This document shows, one piece after another, positions 8,282 to 17,822 of a DNA stretch of 64,000 bases (positions within the stretch are counted from its first letter, which is position 1; every line of letters begins with the position of its first letter). A program made the position numbers and the translations under genes. This DNA is from Symbiodinium natans (taxonomy: Eukaryota; Sar; Dinophyceae; Suessiales; Symbiodiniaceae), in NCBI GenBank assembly GCA_905221605.1, contig CAJNDS010002110.1, positions 297,001 to 361,000 of the forward strand, read 5' to 3'. The notes below the pieces were generated by a model that saw nothing but the letters and a program-made list of their open reading frames with translations, searched no databases and was not told the DNA's origin.

Positions 8282-8958
8282 CTCGTATCAAGCATCTAGC
8301 GCAGAATCCACAGGATATAGCCCGGCTTCCAAAACCGCCTGAATACTTATAATAGGATTTTGGGGGGTTGTTCTGGTATAATTACAAAGGGAACATAAAA
8401 GGGAGTATCATTACTCATGACTCCGACCCCTATATTAGGGGCGGGGGGGGGGAGGGGGGTGGTTGGATACTTGCCCTCCTGCAGCTGATCTTGTTGGCTC
8501 CGAAGAGAATGGGCCCCAAAGTTTTGAAACCCTACTTCTGCTGACCTCCTTCTGTCAGGGGTATTTGGGTTTAGGGTTTAGGGTTTAGGGTTTAGGGTTT
8601 AGGGTTTAGGGTTTAGGGTTTAGGGTTTAGGGTTGGAGCATCACCTCATCGAACCCCCCCCCCAACCTCCCATTGCGTCGGGTTTGGGGTTGAGGGTTGC
8701 TATGAAACAAACCCGCCCTAAACCCTAAACCCTAAACCCTAAACCCTAAACCCTAAACCCTAAACCCTAAACCCTAAACCCTAAACCCTACAAAGATTCC
8801 TAGGCAACCTACAAATGTCAGGCTGCGGATTCTTGCGCCCAAGTCCTGCAAACCCTCAAAACACCGCAAAGGCACAGATACAGCTGTGTTGCGGTTTAGG
8901 GTGGTGGGATTAGGGTTTAGGGTTGAGGTTTAGGGCCAGGCGGATTTTTGAGCTGGGC
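8282..8958 (-). other. epimerase intron 4 (0.68 kb)
   Basis: Bounded by AAG|GCCCAG and CGAG|G. Contains a family J element (8349-8445), a TTTAGGG tract (8565-8633), a CCCTAAA tract (8716-8790) in the opposite orientation, and open islands at 8480-8560 and 8795-8890 that the gene does not need. Confidence 0.55.
8349..8445. repeat. MITE-like family J copy
   Basis: Shares GATTTTGGGGGGTTGTT, TAATTACAAAGGGA and ACTCCGACCCCTATATTAG blocks with the copy at 61519-61604. Confidence 0.5.
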
Positions 8959-9019
8959 CTTCCGCAAAAGGTCCACGTCCTTGGCGTCGCCCGTGATGAA
9001 GTGGAACTTCGGATGCTTC
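8959..9019 (-). CDS. NAD-dependent epimerase/dehydratase, exon 4
   Basis: Reads KHPKFHFITGDAKDVDLLRK. This is beta-strand 3 with the Gly-Asp of the SDR adenine-binding GD..D motif. The leading G completes glutamate with the GA of exon 3. The acceptor is CCCAG|G and the donor is AAG|GC. The 20 codons align with the family's HPNY.F..GD.KD segment. Confidence 0.78.
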
Positions 9020-9570
9020 CTGGGCGTAAACAGCCCCGAGGGTGAGCTAGGGTTTCGGGTTTCAGGCTTAGGGTGAACTGATGGAGTATAGGCCTGCTAG
9101 CCTAGAATGGTTTAACTCGGCTAGTAGTTGAAAAGGGATCCTTAAAAAAAACACAGCTAAAGTGCCCTGGGGACCAAATGAACCCGAAAATTGAGGGCAT
9201 GTACCCTGTACTAAGTACTACGACAAGGCCGAGTACGGTAGATGAACCCGAAACCCTCAACCAGTATTTGCTTAAGAACCCCCCAAAGAATGAAAGATAA
9301 CCCGAAACCCTCAACCAGCATTTGCTTTTTGGGCTCCCAGAATCCCTTTCTTGCCCTTATGACGGAGAAGATGTCTATTTCCTGAGGACCCCCCCAAACA
9401 TACAAGACTCCCTATCTTACCCTCATAAGGAAGAACATTTCTGATTGTTGGGGGGGGACCTTTTAAGCAAATAGTAGCCCTGAACCCTAAACCCTAAACC
9501 CTAAACCCTAAACCCTTTTCAACCCTCAACCTTCGCTTTGAGGTGGCTGGGTTCATCGGAGCCCAGGCGC
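9020..9570 (-). other. epimerase intron 3 (0.55 kb)
   Basis: The shortest inferred intron. It contains a long family F structure (9262-9474) with two internal CCCGAAACCCTCAACCAG repeats, and a CCCTAAA tract (9484-9516). Confidence 0.6.
9262..9474. mobile_element. MITE-like family F, duplicated or composite copy
   Basis: TATTTGCTTAAGAACCCCCC at the left is complemented by GGGGGGGACCTTTTAAGCAA at the right. The centre has a second partial copy (CATTTGCTTTTTGGGCTCCC) and two GGAAGAACATTT-like blocks, suggesting one element inserted into or duplicated next to another. Confidence 0.55.
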
Positions 9571-9623
9571 TCGAAGCCTCGTGAGAGCGTGCCATACTTC
9601 CAGAAGTTGTCGATGCCGTACAC
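9571..9623 (-). CDS. NAD-dependent epimerase/dehydratase, exon 3
   Basis: Reads VYGIDNFWKYGTLSRGF, beta-strand 2 with the acidic residue (Asp in GIDN) that binds the adenosine ribose in NAD-dependent SDRs, followed by the KYG loop. It starts in phase 0 at GCAG|G and ends with GA before a GC donor, forming glutamate with exon 4. Confidence 0.8.
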
Positions 9624-10086
9624 CTGCGTCGTGTTTTAGGGTTTAGGGTTGAGGGTTTAGGGATTGGGGTTTGGGGTTTAGGGTTTTGGGTTGGGTTTGG
9701 GGTTTAAGGTTGGGTTTGGGGCTTGGGGTGGTGGCGTGTGGGTAGTTGCATCTAGCTGGCCATGGGTACATCACAAGTACGTGCGTTTTCAGCACATTCC
9801 GCCCAAGCTGCTTTGTGTGCTTCTAATGTTTTGGTCGTGGTGCTGCCCGCTGGTTGGTTGCTTGTTTTGCTTGGTTGCCTCCCTGGTGCGCCAGTCTGAC
9901 GCCTATTTGTCGCCACCTTGGGGGGGGGGGGGGGGCCAAAGGAGGGCCACTGAGGCTCTATAGAGTCAGTCCTCCATTTCTGGTACCTTGCGGTTCCTGC
10001 CAGAATCTGTCCGCCCGAACCTATCCGGTAATCATAAACCTAAACCCTAAACCCTAAACCCTAAACCCTAAGCTCTATAGGGGTTC

Positions 10087-10262
10087 TACCTTGGACCCTT
10101 ACGGCTGTACCTTGGGTTTTGGGGTCCATGTATAAGGATCCCAGAGGGTATAAGGGCCATATTAGGTTTAGGGTTTAGGGTTTAGGGTTTAGGGTTTAGG
10201 GTTTAGGGTTTAGGGTTTAGGGTTTGGGGTTTAGGGTTACAACCTTAGTGGTGCGAGCCTTC
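10087..10262. mobile_element. MITE-like family G copy with internal telomeric tract
   Basis: The ends TCTACCTTGGACCCTTA and TACAACCTTAGTGGTGCGAG match other copies. The centre (CATGTATAAGGATCCC, GGGCCATATTAGG) is followed by about ten TTTAGGG units (10164-10236) where other copies have only a short spacer. Confidence 0.6.
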
Positions 10263-10284
10263 ATCCGTAATAACAAACCTAAAC

Positions 10285-10433
10285 CCTAAACCCTAACTTG
10301 GGTTTTGGGATTCCATGTATAAGGATCTTAAAGGGTATAAGGGCCATATTAGGAGAATATTAAGGGTTTAGGGGTTAGGGTTTAGGGTTCAGGGGTACAA
10401 CCCTAGTGGTAGGAGTCTTAATCCCTTGATAAG
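10285..10433. mobile_element. MITE-like family G copy
   Basis: Repeats TTGGGTTTTGGGATTCCATG, AAGGGCCATATTAGGAG and GTACAACCCTAGTGG from the neighbouring copy, with a much shorter telomere-like insert. Confidence 0.55.
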
Positions 10434-10706
10434 ACCCCCCCCCTTCTCGCTGCAGCAGCATGCAGTCGGCCAGCGCTGCTTGTCACAAAAAAAAAGCTCC
10501 AAACCCTAGACTTTAAGCCCTCAAATCACACTTGTTTCCCCCAACAAAAGTCCAGGAAACACGAAACCCTAAACCCTAAACCCTAAACCCTTAAACCCTT
10601 AAACCCTTAAACCCGAAACCCGAAACCCGAAACCCGAAACCCTAAACCCTAAACCCTATACCCTAAACCCTAAACCCAAGTCACACAAGTACCGCAGCTC
10701 CCGGGC

Positions 10707-10762
10707 CTCATGGCCTTGCTCGAGAAAGATGGGTATGGTGTAGCCCATGATGAAGCCATGGC
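10707..10762 (-). CDS. NAD-dependent epimerase/dehydratase, exon 2
   Basis: Reads HGFIMGYTIPIFLEQGHE, the dinucleotide-binding turn and first helix of the Rossmann fold, ending in the GH dipeptide that precedes beta-strand 2. The acceptor is AAG|GC, completing the serine begun in exon 1. The donor is GAG|GC in phase 0, and joining to exon 3 gives EQGHEVYGIDN, a classic SDR join. The third glycine of GxxGxxG is replaced by Met-Gly, so the motif is atypical. Confidence 0.77.
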
Positions 10763-11701
10763 CTTACTCAACCTCCCCTCTCCCAGAGTTTAGGGTTTAG
10801 GGTTTAGGGTTTAGGGTTTAGGGTTTAGGGTTTAGGGCTCCCCCCTGCGCATGCTCTCCCTTAACAGTCCTTAGTGGGGATTCTAATCGGGGATACTATA
10901 ATTCCTACTAAGGGCTGTTGGTATAGCGGGGAACATCCCAACCTCCCAGCTCAAAAAAAAAACAACCCTCAACCCCCGACCTTGCTTGGGGTTTGGGAGT
11001 TTAAAGGGTTTAGGGCAGTTTCTAGGGTTTTTAGGGTGTGCAGGGTTTAAAGCCCATGATTTTGGGGATTCCGGGTTTAGGGTTTAGGGTGTAGGGAACC
11101 AACCATGAGCAACCCTCGTGGCGGGCTTCAAGGGGTTTTAAAGACCGGTGAGTGTCGGCTGCTCTTTTTGTCGGCACCAAGGTGCTCTCATGTAGGGGCG
11201 CGCCTTCAACTTTCTTTTCAAATGACGCATTGCCTTTTTTTACAACTAGTATCCCAAAAAGACACCCACCAATGTTTATCATTTCACTCACCAGTAACAG
11301 TGATATGAATCTTTGCTTCACTTCAGTTTAGCGGTTGCTGAACGGAAGAAGTTGTCGCGGATAAACCCTCAGCCCCAAGTATCATAGACCTTCGCCTGAC
11401 AACCTACCCTAATCCATGCACCTGTGTAATGTATACTTGGGCCGCAAAGCTACTATATGGGAACCAAAGGGCGCCAGTATACACTTTATATGCACATGGA
11501 TCCTCAAGGCTAGCTCCCACCAGCACCCTCTCAACCTCAGAACGTCCGATGGCCACTATAGAGATCTCCAAAGACCTCAGCCCTAAACCCTAAGCCCTAT
11601 AAACCCTACAAACCCTAAAAATCCTAAACCCTAAACCCTAAACTCTAAATCCTAAACCCTAAGCCCGAAACCCTAGAACCCCCTTCTTGTCGCTAGGCAG
11701 C
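10763..11701 (-). other. epimerase intron 1 (0.94 kb)
   Basis: Holds a TTTAGGG tract (10788-10838), a family C element (10858-10941), a region of about 240 bp without telomeric units (11095-11340), and CCCTAAA-like repeats (11580-11680). Confidence 0.5.
10858..10941. mobile_element. MITE-like family C copy, 5' end lost
   Basis: Inner left arm TTAACAGTCCTTAGTGGGGA and right end AGCGGGGAACATCCCAA are present. The outer left terminus is replaced by CCCTGCGCATGCTCTCC. Confidence 0.65.
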
Positions 11702-11742
11702 TCCCAGTGACGAGGATCCTCGGGCCGTCAGGCGGAGGATAT
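11702..11742 (-). CDS. NAD-dependent epimerase/dehydratase, exon 1 or 2 (Rossmann beta-1)
   Basis: The gene product should be a nucleotide-sugar (or similar) epimerase/dehydratase of the extended SDR superfamily, working in the cytosol with bound NAD. This exon reads PRILVTGS, the beta-1 strand and start of the glycine-rich NAD-binding loop. The donor GGGA|GC makes a split serine with exon 2. The acceptor is either GTAG|A at 11743 or CCGAG|G at 11719. The initiator methionine was not found; it should lie on a further small exon upstream, perhaps in 12149-12267. Substrate cannot be told from these motifs. Confidence 0.7.
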
Positions 11743-12148
11743 CTACCCAGGGTTCAGGGTTCAGAGTTAATTCATCGGCAACCTACTATTTGCCTAAGAA
11801 CACCATAAAGTTAAAGAATAGGAAATCGCGATCACGATATTGCCCTGAAGAACACCAAAAAGAATAGAACATAATGATCACTATAGTGCCCTTAGTTGCC
11901 AAGGAAGAGTATTTTCTACTTCTGGTCTTGGGTTGGAGTGCTCGGTGGCTGACTCTTTCTGAAACAGTCAAGGATGGCTCAAACACCCACTGCAAGCGCA
12001 GAAAGAACATCCGCATGCTCTCAGGAACTATGCTGAGCAGCCCTAAACCCCAAAAACACCTACAAACCCTAGCCCTAAACCCTAAACCCTAAACCCTAAA
12101 CCCTAACCCCTAAACCCTAAACCCTAAACCCTATAAACCCTAAACCCG

Positions 12149-12267
12149 GAGCATCTGCGAAGAGTTGTGAGAAACGTTCTGAGCCGTCGGAGCTGTTTTG
12201 AAGTGCCCTGTTCGGGCTCAGCAGCACAAAACGACCCAACAGAATACTGCTATCAACATTGAATTGT
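12149..12267 (-). CDS. possible upstream exon of the epimerase or leader
   Basis: An open minus-strand segment reading SSILLGRFVLLSPNRALQNS between two telomeric tracts, downstream of the stop at 12691. It lacks family similarity, and no clean frame-keeping join to the next exon was found; it may be 5' leader or a targeting segment. Confidence 0.25.
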
Positions 12268-12690
12268 TGAGGGTTTAGGGTTTAGGGCTTTAGGGTTTAG
12301 GGTTTAGGGTTTGGGGATTGGGGTTTCGGGTTTCGGGTTCAGGGGTTTTAGCGTCCAGGGTCTATCGGGTGGTTGCAACCCACAGCAGCCAGGACAGAAT
12401 CGAGCTTAAACAGACCACTTCCAAACCCTACAAAACAGCAGCAAAAAAGCCCCTAGATAGAGGCCATAACCTCCTAAATACCCTAAACCCTAAACCCTAA
12501 ACACCTAAACCCTAAACCCTAAACCCTTTTGCATCCAGGCCTCTTCGAACACTGCCGGGCAAGTCACACCAACTAAGACACTGGGACACCCTAAAACCCT
12601 AAACCCTAAACCCTGAACCCTACATGTAAGGCACCACCCTCCAAAAGAGGAGGTAAATGCAGCCCCAGGTCGGGCCTTGCCTTAGCTGAC

Positions 12691-12718
12691 TTAGCTGAAG
12701 TCGATGACCTTCTTCACC
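12691..12718 (-). CDS. putative last exon of an upstream minus-strand gene
   Basis: After AAAAAG|G the minus strand reads VKKVIDFS and stops (TAA at 12691-12693). Such a short stop-containing exon just before the epimerase would fit a head-to-tail gene array. No family recognised; weak because the piece is only eight codons. Confidence 0.3.
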
Positions 12719-15011
12719 CTTTTTAAACGGTGTGCAGGGGTTAAGGGCGCAGCAGTTTAGGATATAGGGTTTGGGGTTTAGGGTTTAGGCCTTTATAATG
12801 AGTGTAAAGCCGTTGAGGGCTCAGCAGTTTATAGGCATGGGGTTCCTAGGGCTTCTTCGGGTTTCTACGGCTCATCGGAGGCTAAACCCTAAACCCTAAA
12901 CCCTGAACCCTTATAGGCTGGCCAAGGCACCGTTTGCCACCAGATTTCGCGGCAGGGGGTGAGCGCGAACGGTCCGAAGCCATGGCAGCACTGGATAGAA
13001 GCCAGGCTATGATCTGAGGCTTCGTGTGCCCATGTACTGCGTTTCAACGCCGTGCATCTCGTTTGGAGGTCTCTTGTTCTGGGAAAGTGCAGCTCTTGCT
13101 ACGTGGGTCCGCCCTGTGAATCGAAACCCTCTAAACCCTAAACCCTCAACCCTGAACCCTAAGCCCTAAACCCTCGAAGGTCAAAGCTCTTGACGTCGTT
13201 CGAGCGCATGGATGTCCTCAAGCCTCTGCTGCCGCTACCGAACACCGCAAGGTTGGGTCCGTCCGGCAATGCGCCCGAAACTCGTCATTCAAGGGCCTGA
13301 ACCTCGAAGGGCCACCACGACCTCTTCCACCATGTTTGCATAGACCTAGGAAAGCCCTAAACCCCCTAACCCTAAACCCTGAACCCTGCACCCTAAACCC
13401 TGAACCCTAGCTGCACCTCCGTCCCTTCCCTTTCGACCCGTGTTGGGGCGCTATTCTTCGGGTCTCAATCCTGAGCCTGCTTCCAGAAACCATCCCTGAA
13501 CCATTCTCAGGGTTTAGGGTTTGGGGTTTAGGGTGTAGGGTTTAGGGTTTAGGGAATCCTTTGAAAATCGTGGGCTGCTAAACCCTAAGCCCTAAACCTC
13601 TTTGGGAATGTGCACTCTCGATTTCAGGGGGCTTCGGACCATCTCCAGAATAATCGGCATGGCAAGCACTCCTAGTGAGGGGTCCTAAGTTGAGGTTTAG
13701 GGTTTAGGGTTTAGTTTTTTTGGTTTAGGGCATACTTTAGCTACAGCTATGGGGCCCCTCCCTGTAAACCCCATGAAAACCTCATGGGGTCTCAGGGCCT
13801 TAAGTGCTGGAGGCTTCCGCTTATTTCAAAATCAATTTATATGTTACTTTTGGCACCCGGTGCTTTAAAGGCTTCTTGTGCTTTGCTTTTTACATGTTTT
13901 TTGCGCAATGTCTCCTGGGTTACCTAAGAATCCTGCAAGGGATGCTTAGCAAAAGCTAAAAAACAGGTCTCGGTAGGGTGTAGTGTCGGGCATTGCCTGG
14001 TTGGAGAGCAGCTTGGAAATCAATAATCTTAGGGGAGTTACTAAGGGCCCTTAGTATGGGGAGCCCTTATATAGCCCGTTTACACCCCAAAAAACCTGAG
14101 GGCCCGTACTTCAGAACCATTTAAGAGGGTAAGCGGCCGTATCTAGGGACGATGTAACGACCCTGAGGGCTGACAGCCAGATCGTTCGCCCTATCGAACC
14201 CTGAATCCCCCAGAGCTTCAAAGCCCGGGACTAACCTGCCACGCTCGCCAAATCACTCCTTGGAGGTTCCTGTGTACTTACAAGTATAGGGTTACAAGTA
14301 AGTAGGGAAACTCTGGTTTTCACCATACTTCGCGTGCAAGATCAGGCTTGGGTTTGAATTACAAGGGTCCACTCCCCCGTGAGCAGAATCGACGGATCCA
14401 CACCGCTCATTTTTCCAGCCGGCGCACCAGCATAGACCGCGCAGTTCCTGCAATTCGAGGGTCTTGAAGGGAAGGGCTTTGAGTGGGGCATGCCCCCTCA
14501 TGAGCAACGAGTCTTTCCTATGACCCCCTATAAACCCCCGAAATCCCCAAATTGTAAGCCGCGTACACACGATGAGCCCCCACAAGCTCCAAACCCCAGG
14601 GTAGCTACTATTCGCTTAAGAGCCACCAAAAAAACGCAAGATAGTCTTCCTGTGAAGAGTGATATAGGGATGAGCTTAAGTATTCAGCACATAGTAGATA
14701 CTTGCATGATGCCTGAATGTGGGCCCTTTATTGCGGATACCCTCATATACCCGTCATATATATATCTCATAGAACCCAAGGTCAGCGGGACCATGCAACA
14801 TGCCTTGGAGGAAAATCTTTTTGAACCCTGAACCCCAAACCCTAAACCCTAAACTCCAAACCCTACACCCCAAACCCTAAACCCTAAACTCCAAACCCTA
14901 CACCCCAAACCCCAAACCCTAAACTCCGAACCCTACCCCCAAAACCTAAACCCTAAACTCCAAACCCTACACCCCAAACCCTAAACCCTAAACCCTAAAC
15001 CCTCAATCCTA

Positions 15012-15118
15012 CCCAGAGACTCCAAAACCCCTTAATTAAGGAATGTACCTTAAATCATACTAGGGTTCCTATTATAATTTAAGGAATATTCCTTAATTAA
15101 GGGGTTTTGGAGTCTCTG
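15012..15118. mobile_element. MITE-like family A variant (A')
   Basis: Inverted ends CCCAGAGACTCCAAAACCCC and GGGGTTTTGGAGTCTCTG with the family A core AATTAAGGAAT...AAGGAATATTCCTTAATT. The outer 18 bases differ from family A while the inner arms are shared. Confidence 0.85.
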
Positions 15119-15341
15119 AGTACGTGACGCAGAGGCTCCTGGGGCTGCTCCCGCTGCCAAACGCCACGCCGACGGCTACGTCGTACCCGGCCTCCTCAGA
15201 GGCTCAGGAAGTGCCAAAACTCTAGGGGGTAGTTAGGCTCAAAATAGCCCAAGAACCTTATAAAAGAAGGCCTTCGGGCTTCACAAAAAACCCTAAATTA
15301 TTTTTCTTCGAACATCCCCAGCCTCTCTGGGTAGAGATACT

Positions 15342-15560
15342 CTGGGGTTGGGCACTCCAGGGACACTTTGGGGTTGGGAGGGACACTTTGGGTTGGGCAG
15401 GCACACTTTGGGGTTGGGCGCTCCAGGGACACTCTGGGGCTGGGCACTCCAGGAACACTCTGCGGTTGGGCACTGCAGGGACAATCTGGGGTTGGGCACT
15501 CCGGGCACAATCTGGGCTTGGGCACTCCCGGAACACTCTGGGGTTGGGCACTCCGCCGTC
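15342..15560. repeat. 27-28-bp minisatellite
   Basis: About eight copies of a unit like GGGGTTGGGCACTCCAGGGA followed by CACTCT. It lies between two family A' elements. Open frames across it on both strands are repeat artefacts. Confidence 0.85.
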
Positions 15561-15580
15561 GGTTTAGGGATGAGGGTTCT

Positions 15581-15687
15581 CAGAGACTCCAAAACCCCTT
15601 AACTAAGGAATATTCCTTAAATTATAATAGGAACCCTTATATGATTTAAGGTATATTCCTTAATTAAGGGGTTTTGGAGTCTCTGGG
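15581..15687. mobile_element. MITE-like family A variant (A'), second copy
   Basis: Inverted ends CAGAGACTCCAAAACCCC and GGGGTTTTGGAGTCTCTG. It lies 460 bp from the first copy and brackets the minisatellite with it. Confidence 0.85.
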
Positions 15688-15924
15688 TTTAGGGAGAATC
15701 TGGATGTTGCCCGGGGGACTCAAAGGCCTGCAGCCCGCTTGTGTTGACCGAACGGCCCTACAAGTACCAGCCCCAACCCTGTTTTGAAACCCAGACTCGG
15801 AGAAGCTTGCTAAAATCCTAAGCCCCTAAACCCCAAACCCTAAACCCCAAACCCCAAACCCTAAACCCCAAACCCCAAACCCTAAACCCCAAACCCTAAA
15901 CCCCAAACCCCAAACCCTAAGTCC

Positions 15925-16010
15925 TGCCTGAAGAGCGACCGCGCGGTCGAAGTTGACGGCCAGTTCTGTGAGTCGGCCCAAGATGGGAAGCAGGAGCCTG
16001 GAAATCTCAA
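15925..16010 (-). CDS. unassigned exon-like segment
   Basis: The minus strand reads EISRLLLPILGRLTELAVNF and continues into DRAVALQAG: an amphipathic helical stretch between two telomeric tracts. The plus strand is open too but with a poorer composition. Exact splice sites were not settled. Confidence 0.3.
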
Positions 16011-16019
16011 GATTTGGGT

Positions 16020-16150
16020 TTAGGGTTTAGGGTTTAGGGTTTAGGGTTTAGGGTTTAGGGTTTAGGGTTTAGGGTTTAGGGTTTCGGGTTTAGGGTTTAG
16101 GGTTTAGGGTTTAGGGTGTAGGGTTTAGGGTTTAGGGTTTAGGGTGTAGG
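16020..16150. repeat. telomeric TTTAGGG tract with variants
   Basis: About 18 units in tandem, with scattered TTTCGGG and TGTAGGG variants. Confidence 0.95.
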
Positions 16151-16599
16151 GCTTCTGCAAGCACTCTCTGCAGCAGCAGGGTTTAGGAGGGGCTTCGGAC
16201 TTGTGTAAGTTGAGAGCTTAAGGTTCCGGGAGCCGTAAACCCTAGACCCTAAACCCTAAACCCTAAACCCTCTCTCTTAAACCTAAACCCTAAACCCTAA
16301 ACCCTAAACCCTAAACCCTAAACCCTAAACCCTAAACCCTAAACCCTAAACCCTAAACCCCAACCTCTGCTAATTCCCAGGCACTCCAGTCGTCGAGCCG
16401 TGGGCAGCGCCTCTGAAGTCAAAGATGTTGCGAGGCTTTGCTTCGAAGAGGTAAGGGCCCAGGGTCTGGGGGTTCAGGGTTTAGGGTTTGGGGTTTAGGG
16501 TTTAGGGTTTAGGGTTTGGGGTTTAGGGTTTGGGGTTTAGGGTTTAGGGTTTAGGGTTTGGGGTTCAGGGTTTAGGGTTCAGGTTTTCTGCTTCGCTGT

Positions 16600-16715
16600 T
16601 CAAGTACCCTTTACCCCACAAAGGTGGCTGGATCAATACGCAGGTGCTTGATGGGCCGTGGACCAAACCCCCACCAAGGTCTTTCTCCTGCTGGTTCCAG
16701 TTCTGCTTTGCTCGG
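16600..16715 (-). CDS. unassigned exon-like segment
   Basis: The minus strand reads ELEPAGERPWWGFGPRPIKH, then LRIDPATFVG, ending at a TAA that could instead be part of a GGTAAAG donor. It abuts a family G element. Confidence 0.3.
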
Positions 16716-16730
16716 CCTGACTGTGTAGAG

Positions 16731-16886
16731 GTTGTACCCTTTACCCTCAGGGCTGTGCCCTTGAGTTTTGGGGGGCCCTATTTGAAGATTCCTTTGAGGT
16801 AATGTAAGGGCAATATTCGGAAGTGTGTTAAGGGAAAGCTTCTGGGGTACAACCTTGGCTGTACGAGTCTGAATCCCTTGAACTCA
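16731..16886. mobile_element. MITE-like family G copy
   Basis: Shares TTGTACCCTTTACCCTCAGG, CCTTGAGTTTTGGGG, TAAGGGCAATATTCGGA and GGGTACAACCTTGGC with copies at 46409 and 39730. Confidence 0.6.
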
Positions 16887-17762
16887 CGGCGGTAGAGGCA
16901 TTGGTCATTGGTGCTGCTAAGTTGAGGTCTTCTTTCCTGTGGCCTTTTTGCTACTAGCTTGTTGGCCGCAACACCCTAAACCCTAAAGCCTAAACCCCAA
17001 ACCCCAACCCCTGTGTAAATCATCTCCAAGCTTTCTAGCCGTATGAATATTAGGAAGGTTCTAAACCCCGAAGAATCTAAAGCTTAGGGTGTAGGGCTCC
17101 TGATCTGCAGCCCTAAACCCTAAACCCTAAACCCTAAACCCTACACCCTACACCCTAAACCCTAAACCCTAGACCCAAAACCCTACACCCTACACCCTAA
17201 ACCCTAAATCCTACCAAATACTATACATCCTATCAACCCTATCCTATCAACCCTCAAACCCTACAAACGCTCTGAACCCCATCAACTCTTTAAACCCTAT
17301 AAACCCTATATACCCTGTAAACTCCCAAAACCTTGTCTGCATAGGCGGCTGCGTGAGCGATCAGCCTCAGAACAGGATGTAGGGTTTTTGTTTTTGTTGG
17401 CGGGTTTTAGGGCTTTAGGGGGTTTAGGGCTTTGGGGTTTTACGGGTTTAGGTGTAGGGTTGTTTTGAGGGGTTTTAGAATTACGGTTTGCGCAGGGCCA
17501 CAAAGGAGAAAAGAGTGCGAGCCCCATAATTCGGGTTTAGGGCCCAGGGCCAAACCAGCCCGGAGAAAAGAACTTGCAACAGATGCAACAGCTCTCTGGC
17601 TTACCCAGATGGCTGAAGCTTAGGTCCGTTTTGGTAGCATACGGAATGCCCAAGTACTACACTTGAGCTCTTCTAGGCCCTAAACCCTAAACCCTAAACC
17701 CTAAACCCTAAACCCTAAACCCTAAACCCGAGGCCCCTACTAGACCCCGAAAGCCATTGCAG

Positions 17763-17822
17763 GAGGTCTCGGGGCTGCCCGGGCTTTTGGCGATCTGCAA
17801 AGCTTCAAACCCTACTGCCAAG
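17763..17822 (+). CDS. possible PP2C-type phosphatase exon
   Basis: Plus-strand 60-nt exon between TTGCAG|G and CAAG|GT, reading GGLGAARAFGDLQSFKPYC. ARAFGD resembles the PP2C motif (A.SRAFGD) that carries metal-binding and fold residues; the usual Ser is Ala here. No neighbouring PP2C exon was recognised, and the minus strand is also open, so this may be coincidence. Confidence 0.3.

Larger units (their letters stand above)
9624..10706 (-). other. epimerase intron 2 (1.1 kb)
   Basis: Contains a G-rich tract and G13 run (9919-9931), two family G elements (10087-10262 and about 10285-10433), the first of which carries an internal TTTAGGG tract, and CCCTAAA/CCCGAAA arrays (10560-10675). Confidence 0.55.
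12719..17762. other. repeat-rich region with unassigned open islands
   Basis: Telomeric tracts alternate with roughly 100-bp GC-rich islands. Islands with good minus-strand readings include 13590-13680, 14390-14470, 15140-15200, 15925-16010, 16380-16445, 16600-16715, 16890-16970 and 17340-17385. None belongs to a family I recognise, and several are also open on the plus strand. A family H-like element lies near 14036-14160, a family F-like one near 14610, family A variants at 15012 and 15581, and a family G element at 16731. Confidence 0.5.

Noticed and set aside
10430..10500. VTSSAG reading resembling a Rossmann loop
   Set aside because: It lies downstream of exon 2, which already supplies this part of the fold; chance similarity.
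11505..11531. RVLVGAS reading as the epimerase beta-1 exon
   Set aside because: The nearby PRILVTGS segment at 11702 fits the family and the phase of exon 2 better.
15258..15649. Frames of 75-99 codons
   Set aside because: Minisatellite translation; open in several frames on both strands.
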